A DNA stretch of 5,830 nt from Deltaproteobacteria bacterium (GCA_019313605.1 JAFDAW010000180.1:1-5830); one strand, 5' to 3'; positions 1 through 4,486 are shown, counted from the first letter of the stretch. Made by a program: numbers and translations. The notes: a model not told the origin generated them from the sequence alone.

Positions 1-264
1 GATGCCGAGCTCCTCGCACGGATCGGCCGCGTGGATCCTTCTCTCCTCAAGCCGATCGTTCACCGAGGAGAGCAGGCGCAGCGTGACCGCATCCTGATCC
101 AGGCGAGAGATGGCTTTGTCCGGGCTCGAACACAGCTGATCAATCAGGTGCGAGGCTTCGCCAAGGCTGTCTGTTCTCAAAATTCATCCGCGACGTCTGA
201 TGAGCTGATCGCAGCCGTGGAAGCCGTTGGTCAAGCGGCTTCGCGCCAGACATATCGGTGGTGA
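1..264 (+). pseudogene. IS110-family transposase, internal fragment (open at left edge, truncated at right)
   Basis: Frame 1 is open from the first base and stops at 262-264. The first 57 residues or so read like the IS110/IS1111 family just after the DEDD catalytic region: it begins DAELLARIGRVDP, then has HRGEQAQRDR, then ARDGFVRARTQLINQVRGF. In this family a KxDxxDA motif carries the last two acidic residues, so the aspartate encoded at 1-3 is probably the fourth catalytic residue. Resemblance ends near position 171. The remaining 30 codons are not IS110-like and overlap the start of the neighbouring element, so the C-terminal serine-containing domain is missing. IS110 enzymes move circular intermediates guided by a bridge RNA, but neither element end nor the bridge RNA region is visible. 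The GTG at 31 is an internal valine codon, not a start. Most likely an inactive relic. Confidence 0.75.
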
Positions 265-1312
265 AGGCCACCGACTCTCGGCAAACCGACAACTCGCGCA
301 CCAGGAGCGGGCCGAGATTCCACGGGGCGACTGACCGGTGCATCGCCAATCGAGGTGTGGATTCGCTCCGCGTTGTAGTAGTCGACGTATTCGCGGAGTA
401 GCCGTCTTAAGTGGTCTTCGTTCAAGACGATCACGTGGTCGAGAAGTTCGCGACGTACGGAACCGACAACACGCTCGGCCGTCCCGTTCTGCCATGGGCT
501 CCGGAATGCGGTCCGCTTTGGATTGATCTCGAAGCTCTTGATCGCACTCGTGACTGCAGACGAAAAAATCGCGTCGTTGTCGTAGATCAGGTATCGATGA
601 GTTGGTTCATCGGGGAACGTCTCGCGGAGTTGCTGGATCACCCAACGCGCAGTTGGATTCTTGGTGACGTTGAAGTGGAGAATTCGTCGCCGTCCGTGAT
701 CGATCGCGAACCAGACGTACAGTAAGCGAAACCGAACCGTCGGAACGACGAAGAAGTCCATTCCCGCGATCACGTCCTTGTGATTCCTGAGGAATGTCAT
801 CCATCGTTGCTGTTGGGTCGGGTCGGATTTTGTCCTCGGTACGTAGCGCGAGGCGGTCGCCAGACTCACTTTGATGCCGAGCTTTGACAGCTCGGCTTGG
901 ATCTTCCGCGCTCGCCATTGGTTCTCGGTGGCCATTCGAACGATCAGTTCTTGTACTTCCTTAGAGATAGGGGGACGGCCGGGGCCGGGAGTCGATATCG
1001 ATCGCCAATACTTGCGGAAGCCCTGTCGATGCCATCGCACGACGGTCTCCGGGCGAACAAGTACAAGCTGATCCTTCCAACGCGGCCAGAGTCTAGAGAG
1101 CATGACCCAGAACGCACGATCGAACTGGGAAATCCTCTGCCGAGGCCGATCTTGGGCATAGACCGCGAGCTGCTGGCGCAGCGCAAGCTCGACGATTGCT
1201 TGTTCCTCGTGGCTTCGGAAGAAGGCAAGGGCGCAGTGAAGGAGCAGCACTGCAAAACGGACCAGGATGCGCATGGGAAGCTAGATACTGCTCGATATTT
1301 CGGCCCAGAACG
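172..1312 (-). mobile_element. Probable insertion sequence carrying a DD35E transposase, boundaries approximate
   Basis: One full-length transposase gene fills most of this interval. The left limit is set where IS110 homology stops, next to TGTTCTCAAAATTC at 172-185. The right limit is a guess: just outside the transposase start, the reverse complement around 1294-1312 reads CGTTCTGGGCCGAAATATC, which shares GTTCT and a loosely similar AT-rich block with the left end. That match is too weak to call terminal inverted repeats with confidence, and no target-site duplication was found. IS110 sequence does not resume on the right side, so either the element jumped in and an adjacent deletion followed, or it landed at the edge of an already truncated IS110 copy. 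Confidence 0.45.
231..1274 (-). CDS. Integrase-core (rve-type, DD35E) transposase, full length
   Basis: A 347-residue protein starting with ATG (complement of 1272-1274) and ending with TGA (complement of 231-233). It cuts and joins DNA ends to move its element. Residues about 24-90 form an N-terminal DNA-binding region (ELALRQQLAVY, then ETVVRWHRQGFRKYW), typical of the group annotated as integrase core domain transposase. Residues 99-145 hold GRPPISKEVQELI and a second helix-turn-helix. The RNase-H-fold catalytic core has D173 in GMDFFVVP, D232 in YDND and E268 in QNGTAERVVGSVRRE; D232 and E268 are separated by exactly 35 residues, the DD35E spacing. The tail VGGLHHRY is characteristic of the same group. 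The catalytic residues are intact and no frameshift is seen, so the protein could be functional. The ribosome-binding site is weak. The family is IS3/IS481-like in fold, but I cannot assign a named IS. Confidence 0.9.
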   Translation of the reverse strand: MRILVRFAVLLLHCALAFFRSHEEQAIVELALRQQLAVYAQDRPRQRISQFDRAFWVMLSRLWPRWKDQLVLVRPETVVRWHRQGFRKYWRSISTPGPGRPPISKEVQELIVRMATENQWRARKIQAELSKLGIKVSLATASRYVPRTKSDPTQQQRWMTFLRNHKDVIAGMDFFVVPTVRFRLLYVWFAIDHGRRRILHFNVTKNPTARWVIQQLRETFPDEPTHRYLIYDNDAIFSSAVTSAIKSFEINPKRTAFRSPWQNGTAERVVGSVRRELLDHVIVLNEDHLRRLLREYVDYYNAERIHTSIGDAPVSRPVESRPAPGARVVGLPRVGGLHHRYVWREAA

Positions 1313-1382
1313 AGTCTGAATCTAGGGATCGAGCGGGTGTATCATCCGCGGATGGAGAAAGAGGGCAGGGCGGAAAAGCCCA

Positions 1383-1511
1383 ATGAAATCAGTGAAGACG
1401 AATATTGAGAACGCACAGGATATTCGGGTGGTGCCGGAGCCGGGTTTGGTGCTGGTTTTGGTTGCGGGGATTGCGTTGCTCGCAGTGGTCGGCCGACGGT
1501 GCAGCGTTTGA
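1383..1511 (+). pseudogene. Orphan PEP-CTERM sorting tail (tail A)
   Basis: ATG at 1383 to TGA at 1509-1511 gives 42 residues. The second half is a textbook PEP-CTERM tail: VVPEP, a hydrophobic helix of about 15 residues (LVLVLVAGIALLAVV), then the basic end GRRCSV and a stop. In the known system such tails direct exported proteins to an exosortase in the inner membrane, which removes the tail. Here there is no signal peptide and no mature domain upstream; only about 15 residues precede the motif, and no good ribosome-binding site precedes the ATG. It is therefore best read as the surviving 3' end of a lost PEP-CTERM gene, possibly truncated when the insertion sequence arrived. A short real peptide cannot be excluded. 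Bases 1419-1443 are repeated almost exactly at 2739-2763. Confidence 0.65.
1419..1443 (+). repeat. Direct repeat A (first copy)
   Basis: This 25-base block, beginning GATATTCGGGTGGTG and continuing through the codons for the PEP motif, matches 2739-2763 at 24 of the 25 bases, with one internal C/T difference. It encodes DIRVVPEP here and DIRVVSEP in the other copy. Sequence on either side diverges quickly. The identity includes the DIR codons, which are not part of the PEP-CTERM consensus, so shared ancestry is more likely than convergent motif conservation. Confidence 0.8.
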
Positions 1512-1631
1512 CACTGAAACGTCAACAGACCCGCTTCGCTCACATACCCTCTCCTCGCCTCTGACTCTCGCTTTGAGAGCCGCGCTCTGTTGCGCAGGGC
1601 GGGGGAAATCGCCCCACCTTGAATCGGTTAA

Positions 1632-1660
1632 GCGACGCTTATTGGTTTGCGATGCGTCGC
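1632..1660. repeat. Inverted repeat GCGACGC / GCGTCGC
   Basis: GCGACGC at 1632-1638 and GCGTCGC at 1654-1660 are perfect 7-base complements around a 15-base loop. An alternative, tighter hairpin uses TTGCGA (1647-1652) and TCGCAA (1657-1662) with the loop TGCG. The two forms share bases and exclude each other. The role is unknown; no T run follows, so a standard intrinsic terminator is not supported. Confidence 0.5.
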
Positions 1661-1706
1661 AACGATACGTAACACATTGAATTGAAAGACAATAGTTTAG
1701 ATGTGT

Positions 1707-1736
1707 CTATTTTGCGGAATTTGTCTTGCAAAATAG
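1707..1736. repeat. Perfect 9-base inverted repeat CTATTTTGC / GCAAAATAG
   Basis: CTATTTTGC at 1707-1715 and GCAAAATAG at 1728-1736 are exact complements separated by 12 bases. The AT-rich composition stands out in this GC-rich window. The form, two half-sites around a short spacer, could be an operator, a recombinase core site or a hairpin in RNA. No recombinase gene lies beside it, and the position about 55 bases before the 44-codon ORF is compatible with regulation of that ORF, though nothing proves it. Confidence 0.55.
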
Positions 1737-1790
1737 GAGAGCGAAGAAGAGGATGTTGTGTAGCGCTTGAACGATTCGGGAGTGTTTGGA

Positions 1791-1925
1791 ATGTCCCTGA
1801 TCATCCGCGCGATGGTTGTCGCAATTGCGCTGGTTCGAGTAGGCGAAGAGATCGAAGGCTTCTGGTTCGACGTGAATGCTCTCGATTATTTAGGCGAAAG
1901 TCGTGCCACTAGAGGAAAAGGCTAG
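1791..1925 (+). CDS. Small hypothetical protein (44 residues)
   Basis: ATG at 1791, TAG at 1923-1925. The likely ribosome-binding site GGGAG at 1778-1782 sits 8 bases before the start. Residues 2-15 (SLIIRAMVVAIALV) are hydrophobic and could form a short membrane helix or an amphipathic segment. Residues 18-44 are polar and mixed, containing GEEIEGFWFDVNALDYLGES and the basic end RATRGKG. The ORF is read in the same direction as the NTF2-like gene 186 bases downstream. I do not recognise the family. It may be a genuine small membrane-associated protein or the remnant of a longer gene; the good spacing to a Shine-Dalgarno-like sequence and plausible composition favour a translated ORF, but evidence is thin. 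Confidence 0.35.
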   Translation: MSLIIRAMVVAIALVRVGEEIEGFWFDVNALDYLGESRATRGKG

Positions 1926-2033
1926 GGAGGCTCGCATCGAGGATTGCCAGACGGAACATCGGAGGAGGCTGCGGCCACGTCGTTCCTTCGAAAGCGGAGA
2001 GGGTCACAACCTGATTTTGGGGCCGCTAGAACA

Positions 2034-2041
2034 GGGAGGAG
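2034..2041 (+). promoter_or_regulatory. Strong ribosome-binding site for an alternative upstream start
   Basis: GGGAGGAG lies 7 bases before a GTG at 2049-2051 that is in frame with the NTF2-like gene. Used as a start, it would add 21 residues ahead of the methionine at 2112. The match to anti-Shine-Dalgarno is better than that of the preferred site at 2102-2106, so start choice is genuinely open. The added segment (STKSIREFPFRVVLSALEVP) is not signal-like and would push the hydrophobic core deep into the protein, which argues against it. Confidence 0.4.
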
Positions 2042-2101
2042 TAAAAAGGTGTCGACGAAATCTATTAGGGAGTTTCCGTTTCGAGTCGTCTTGTCCGCTT
2101 T

Positions 2102-2106
2102 GGAGG
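2102..2106 (+). promoter_or_regulatory. Ribosome-binding site that sets the start of the NTF2-like gene
   Basis: GGAGG ends 5 bases before ATG at 2112. This start places a compact signal peptide at the very N-terminus, which supports it over the longer in-frame alternatives at 1944 and 2049. Confidence 0.65.
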
Positions 2107-2111
2107 TTCCA

Positions 2112-2594
2112 ATGAACAGGAAGAGAACGCGAATTGGTGTGTCGTTGTTCGCCGCGCTCGCCGTGGCGCTCATGTCCGTCGGGATTGCGAGCGCCCAGGA
2201 GTGGTCCGCGGCGCAGAAAGAGGTCTGGAAGAGCGTCGAGACCTATTGGGAGCTAGGGGCCGAGGAGGATCTCGACGGGTTTATGAGCTACTTCGCCGAC
2301 GATTACCTTGGCTGGTCGACCAGCTCCGCTATGCCCGGAACCAAGGCCGACGTTCGCAAGTGGACCGCGCACGATTTCAAGACGAATCAGATGGTCTTGC
2401 GGACGCTCAAGCCGGTCGGGATCGCGATCCACGGGGATGTGGCATTCGTCCACTACTACTTCACGGGCCTCCAGAAGAACGCGAAGGACGAGGAGAAAAC
2501 GACCCGGGGCCGCTGGACCGACATCCTGAAAAAGCAGGGTAATCGCTGGGTACTGATCGGCGACAGCGGCGGCAGCACGTCCCAGGACGACTGA
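2112..2594 (+). CDS. Secreted NTF2-like (SnoaL/DUF4440-type) protein
   Basis: A 160-residue protein. Residues 1-28 are a signal peptide: basic NRKRTR, hydrophobic core about 9-24, and the site ASA|QE after residue 28. The mature part (about 30-154) has the pattern of the NTF2-like fold: an N-terminal helix with WKSVETYWELGAEEDLDGFM, the FADDYLGW segment at 61-68, the strand GDVAFVHYYF at 108-117, and GRWTDILKKQGNRWVLIGDSGG at 133-154, close to the DUF4440 consensus of a GRWTDI strand followed by a W-x-L-I-x-D-x-GG end. Such proteins form cone-shaped dimers; some are enzymes and others bind ligands, so no reaction can be assigned. A catalytic residue cannot be named. Export to the periplasm or beyond is expected. 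The start is chosen from the ribosome-binding site and the signal peptide. The gene appears monocistronic; an orphan PEP-CTERM tail follows about 130 bases later in another frame context. Confidence 0.85.
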   Translation: MNRKRTRIGVSLFAALAVALMSVGIASAQEWSAAQKEVWKSVETYWELGAEEDLDGFMSYFADDYLGWSTSSAMPGTKADVRKWTAHDFKTNQMVLRTLKPVGIAIHGDVAFVHYYFTGLQKNAKDEEKTTRGRWTDILKKQGNRWVLIGDSGGSTSQDD

Positions 2595-2726
2595 TGACTG
2601 CTCGCCGTCAGCTAAGTTTGGGTTGACCGAATTTATGACCGACACGCTCGACCACGGAGCCGGCCATAACCTAGCTCCCGAACCCTGAATCAAGCTCACG
2701 GCCCGTGGCGGCGGCTGTCGGCGCAG

Positions 2727-2834
2727 GTGAACGAGGCGGATATTCGGGTGGTGTCGGAGCCGGATCTGTTCTTGGCTCTCTTCTTTGGTCTGTCGATGCT
2801 TATGTTGCTTGGGCGTCGCGCGTTGCGCTGCTGA
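2727..2834 (+). pseudogene. Degenerate PEP-CTERM tail (tail A')
   Basis: From GTG at 2727 to TGA at 2832-2834 the frame reads VNEADIRVVSEPD, a hydrophobic stretch (LFLALFFGLSMLMLLG), then the basic end RRALRC. This has the PEP-CTERM order of motif, helix and arginines, but the first proline of PEP is replaced by serine. No mature protein domain precedes it; the frame upstream (RRLSAQ) is short and has no signal peptide. The GTG has no clear ribosome-binding site. Its first part is the second copy of repeat A. Right at its stop codon a second tail-like segment begins in a different frame (repeat B', 2833 onward, ending with TGA at 2879-2881 after LALAKLRGVGLAQ), so two tail pieces are butted together or one tail carries an indel. 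Confidence 0.55.
2739..2763 (+). repeat. Direct repeat A' (second copy)
   Basis: Matches 1419-1443 at 24 of 25 bases. The only difference within the block changes the proline codon CCG of the PEP motif to the serine codon TCG. The two copies are 1320 bases apart and bracket the hairpin region, the 44-codon ORF and the NTF2-like gene. Confidence 0.8.
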
Positions 2835-2871
2835 TGGTGCTCGCGCTGGCGAAGCTGCGGGGTGTCGGGCT
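2833..2871 (+). repeat. Direct repeat B' (first copy)
   Basis: Thirty-nine bases beginning GATGGTGCTCGCGCTGGCG match 4137-4175 with 3 differences (36 of 39). Both copies encode MVLALAK-L/M-RGVGL, a hydrophobic then basic segment of the kind found at the end of sorting tails. In this copy the frame ends with TGA at 2879-2881. The copy directly abuts tail A' and lies just before the zinc-ribbon gene, whose likely ribosome-binding site overlaps this TGA. Confidence 0.8.
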
Positions 2872-2893
2872 CGCTCAGTGAGGAACTAGCGAC

Positions 2894-3154
2894 GTGGATT
2901 GGCTTTACGAAAACCGTACGATGATCATCATGCTTCTTTTTGCCTTGTTAGCCAGCTTCCCGTACTGGGAGCTCATGCGCCGCTGTCGAGCGTGCGGTCG
3001 TAGGTGGACTTTCGAGCTGACGGGTGGACGCGACCAGAAGCGCAGATGGCCGTTCCGCGACCTTGAGCAGGGCCGCTGCAAATATTGCGGAAAGATCAGT
3101 TGGGGGAAGGAATTCTGGGATTTGGGTGATGGTGATGATTGTGATTGGGACTAA
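2894..3154 (+). CDS. Small membrane-anchored zinc-ribbon protein
   Basis: An 86-residue protein with a GTG start at 2894, preceded by GAGGA at 2879-2883 with a 10-base gap. Residues 9-24 (TMIIMLLFALLASFPY) form one transmembrane helix; the basic residues right after it (MRRCR) favour a cytoplasmic C-terminal part. Two CxxC pairs, C31/C34 (CRAC) and C62/C65 (CKYC), frame a 27-residue span and are spaced as in a zinc ribbon. The rest is rich in tryptophan, and the C-terminus is strongly acidic (DLGDGDDCDWD). The role is unknown; a metal-binding scaffold or membrane-tethered adaptor is a reasonable guess only. An ATG at 2921 in the same frame would remove most of the pre-helix segment and lacks a ribosome-binding site. 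It has no clear family. The next gene starts 97 bases later in the same direction and could share its transcript. Confidence 0.65.
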   Translation: MDWLYENRTMIIMLLFALLASFPYWELMRRCRACGRRWTFELTGGRDQKRRWPFRDLEQGRCKYCGKISWGKEFWDLGDGDDCDWD

Positions 3155-3251
3155 GATACGCCCCGTCACGCCCGCCACCGCTGTAAAAAGGATACCGACG
3201 TGGGCCTAGCGCTTGGACTCGCGGTGAGTGGTTCCTTATCGGACTTCTAAT

Positions 3252-4067
3252 ATGTGGATTCGGACGATCATTCTCCTAATTCCGCTTACGGTTCCAGTCA
3301 CCGCCGCTTATGGATCGGAAGAGGCGACAGCAGTTCTTGAATGCACAGTGAGGGCTCATCAAGCCCTCTTTGGCCCCTCTTCCAGAGGTGGCGACCAATA
3401 TGTCGATTGCATCCTAGAGAAATCTCCGCCCTCTGTTCGTGCGAATCTACGCCACCGACTCGCTACAGGTGGGGGAGGCGAATTTATACACCGCCTTAAT
3501 ACAGGGGGAGACCCACCCGCAATACTCAATTCGGATTGCCCATACCTACGCGTGGCTTTGCAGCCTCCAGATCAAACGAGTGAACATTATCAAATTCCGT
3601 TCAGGGATTTGCTTAAGGAGGAGCTAGCCCAAGTTGGCTTCGTAATCGCTCAGGAGAACGAGTTTAGTCATTGGAGCGTTCACAGTCTTGCGAGTCAGGC
3701 CAGCCGCGAGTCGGCATTTTGGAGCTTTAGTATGGAGGCTCAACTCGAACCGGGAGACGGCATCATACCTTTTACGCGAAACTTCACCTCGCTTGGTGAT
3801 AAGAGAGTCGAGATTCGGTGGCTCGTCGGGCTGATGCGCGCCTTTCCGATTGATAATGCAGCCGCAATTGCGAAACAGTTTGCTGAAGGTGCCGCCCACG
3901 CTCTCCTTCCCGGCGCACGCTGGCGATGCCATGTTAGGAACACCGTGCTGGAAGAAAAGAAAGAAGAACTAGAACGAATTCGAGCGCAACTCACCGAGGA
4001 GATCGCAGGAGTTCGGGGGCGAAGAGCCGAACAAGAGAAGCAGCTAGAGCTTGAGGTTGAGCGATGA
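3252..4067 (+). CDS. Unrecognised exported protein with C-terminal coiled coil
   Basis: A 271-residue protein from ATG at 3252 (an in-frame GTG at 3228 would add 8 residues with no better ribosome-binding site). Residues 2-20 look like a Sec signal peptide: WIRTIILLIPLTVPVTAAYG, with cleavage likely near TAA or AYG. The mature part has four cysteines (about residues 31, 53, 96 and 226), an even number that would allow two disulfides in the periplasm. A glycine-rich turn (TGGGGEF) sits near residue 75. Residues about 229-271 are a long charged helix (VLEEKKEELERIRAQL, then EEIAGVRGRRAEQEKQLELE) with heptad spacing, probably a coiled coil for oligomerisation or partner binding. No known domain or catalytic motif was seen. 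Base composition looks less GC-rich than in the subtilase gene downstream, hinting at a different origin. Its TGA overlaps an ATG (ATGA at 4064-4067) that opens a broken sorting tail. Confidence 0.75.
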   Translation: MWIRTIILLIPLTVPVTAAYGSEEATAVLECTVRAHQALFGPSSRGGDQYVDCILEKSPPSVRANLRHRLATGGGGEFIHRLNTGGDPPAILNSDCPYLRVALQPPDQTSEHYQIPFRDLLKEELAQVGFVIAQENEFSHWSVHSLASQASRESAFWSFSMEAQLEPGDGIIPFTRNFTSLGDKRVEIRWLVGLMRAFPIDNAAAIAKQFAEGAAHALLPGARWRCHVRNTVLEEKKEELERIRAQLTEEIAGVRGRRAEQEKQLELEVER

Positions 4068-4185
4068 GGGGTGGATCTCGTGTGTTGGGGGTGGTGGCGA
4101 ACCTAGCTCCTTGGCAAGCCTTGCGTCGGGCGCCGCGATGGTTCTCGCGCTGGCGAAGATGCGGGGTGTAGGGCTGGTCGCTAGG
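4064..4185 (+). pseudogene. Frameshifted PEP-CTERM tail (tail B)
   Basis: The ATG at 4064 opens a frame reading MRGGSRVLGVVANL that stops at 4169-4171 without a sorting motif. One frame over, from 4099, the sequence reads EPSSLASLASGAAMVLALAKMRGVG, very close to a common form of PEP-CTERM tail (EPSSL, small residues, hydrophobic helix, basic residues). A single-base deletion around 4096-4098 would join VLGVV to EPSSL and recreate the usual VVPEPSSL arrangement. The reading is therefore a decayed tail. The helix carries AK and KMR instead of an arginine cluster, and the frame runs on into CCGCCG-rich sequence without a stop. Its 3' part is repeat B. Confidence 0.5.
4137..4175 (+). repeat. Direct repeat B (second copy)
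   Basis: Matches 2833-2871 at 36 of 39 bases. The copies are 1304 bases apart and bracket the zinc-ribbon and coiled-coil genes. A few bases upstream also look related (a GGGCG-CCGCG block here, GGGCG-TCGCG there), so the homology may be longer with small indels. Confidence 0.8.
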
Positions 4186-4217
4186 CCGCCGCCGCCGCGC
4201 CATCGTCAGCCTGGCGG

Positions 4218-4242
4218 CGTCCCCAACGGGACTCGAACCCGC
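4218..4242 (-). other. tRNA 3'-end fragment (T-arm plus acceptor strand), possible attachment-site remnant
   Basis: On the minus strand this reads GCGGG TTCGAGT CCCGT followed by TGGGGAC and G. That is a T-stem of 5 pairs around the near-invariant T-loop TTCGANT, then a 7-base acceptor strand and a discriminator base. The matching 5' acceptor GTCCCCA, D-arm and anticodon arm are not found at tRNA distance on that strand, so this is not a complete tRNA gene. Tyrosine recombinases commonly integrate into tRNA 3' ends and leave such a fragment as an att site. No CCA is encoded (CCG follows). Confidence 0.5.
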
Positions 4243-4280
4243 TCGCCCGAAAACGTAAAGGTCCGAAATAGAAGGATTTC

Positions 4281-4312
4281 ACGGGGTTACGGTATCGCGT
4301 GATGCGCCCCGT
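4281..4312. repeat. Interrupted hairpin beside the tRNA fragment
   Basis: ACGGGG at 4281-4286 pairs with CCCCGT at 4307-4312, and inside it GTATC (4292-4296) pairs with GATGC (4301-4305, one T-G pair) around the loop GCGT. Together they give an 11-pair stem with an asymmetric bulge. It may be a terminator without a T run or a recombinase-binding structure. Confidence 0.45.
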
Positions 4313-4329
4313 TATGCCTCGTTGAAAAA

Positions 4330-4348
4330 AGTCCCCACAATAGTCCCC
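4330..4348. repeat. Doubled AGTCCCC motif
   Basis: AGTCCCC occurs at 4330-4336 and 4342-4348, 12 bases apart start to start, close to one helical turn. GTCCCCA at 4331-4337 also repeats the acceptor-strand heptamer of the tRNA fragment at 4219-4225. Short tandem motifs near a tRNA-type att site can be arm-type integrase sites, but this is only suggested by position. Confidence 0.35.
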
Positions 4349-4474
4349 GCACTGACATAATGCGGCGTCGAAAAGAAAGGGGAGCAGTCAAGTACGAGTC
4401 AAGAAAAGGTCAAGCATCGAAGGCGGCTTGCTTGGTAAGTGCACGCGTGAGGAATCCGCTTGGCGTCCAACGAA

Positions 4475-4480
4475 GAGGAG
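4475..4480 (+). promoter_or_regulatory. Ribosome-binding site deciding the protease start
   Basis: GAGGAG directly abuts an ATG at 4481, which is too close, but lies 6 bases before the in-frame ATG at 4487, which is ideal. A third in-frame ATG at 4493 is 12 bases away. The start at 4487 is preferred. Confidence 0.65.
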
Positions 4481-4486
4481 ATGTCT

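Larger units (their letters stand above)
1512..1790. other. Gene-poor stretch with several hairpins
   Basis: No frame here gives a protein with recognisable features, codon use or a convincing ribosome-binding site. The interval holds small inverted repeats: AGAGC/GCTCT with a 3-base loop at 1576-1588, GGGCG/CGCCC at 1597-1614, and two stronger ones listed separately (1632-1660 and 1707-1736). The GC-rich pair at 1576-1614 follows tail A and could act as a transcription stop, but it has no T run. The right half, about 1661-1740, is clearly more AT-rich than its surroundings. Confidence 0.5.

Noticed and set aside
1627..1633. GTTAAGC as an integron attC core (GTTRRRY)
   Set aside because: No partner RYYYAAC core with matching inner boxes lies at the required distance upstream, and no integron integrase is present.
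1944..2111. Longer N-terminus for the NTF2-like protein starting at 1944
   Set aside because: The added 56 residues have no domain features and would place the signal peptide internally; the ATG at 2112 has its own GGAGG at good spacing.
2253..2699. 148-codon minus-strand ORF opposite the NTF2-like gene
   Set aside because: It is antisense to a well-supported gene with a recognisable fold and signal peptide, and its own product shows no motif.
4218..4340. Complete tRNA gene on the minus strand
   Set aside because: Only the T-arm and 3' acceptor strand are recognisable; no cloverleaf with a matching 5' acceptor, D-arm and anticodon stem can be drawn.
4322..4361. Sigma-70 promoter from TTGAAA (4322) and CATAAT (4356) ahead of the protease
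   Set aside because: The gap of 28 bases is far longer than the usual 16-18, and no better -35 box lies at the right distance from CATAAT.
4300..4370. Minus-strand frame ending SAGTIVGTFFNEA as the C-terminus of a lost integrase
   Set aside because: The frame is short, shows no catalytic motif of a tyrosine recombinase and the opening is explained by the repeated AGTCCCC; kept only as a weak hint beside the att-like site.
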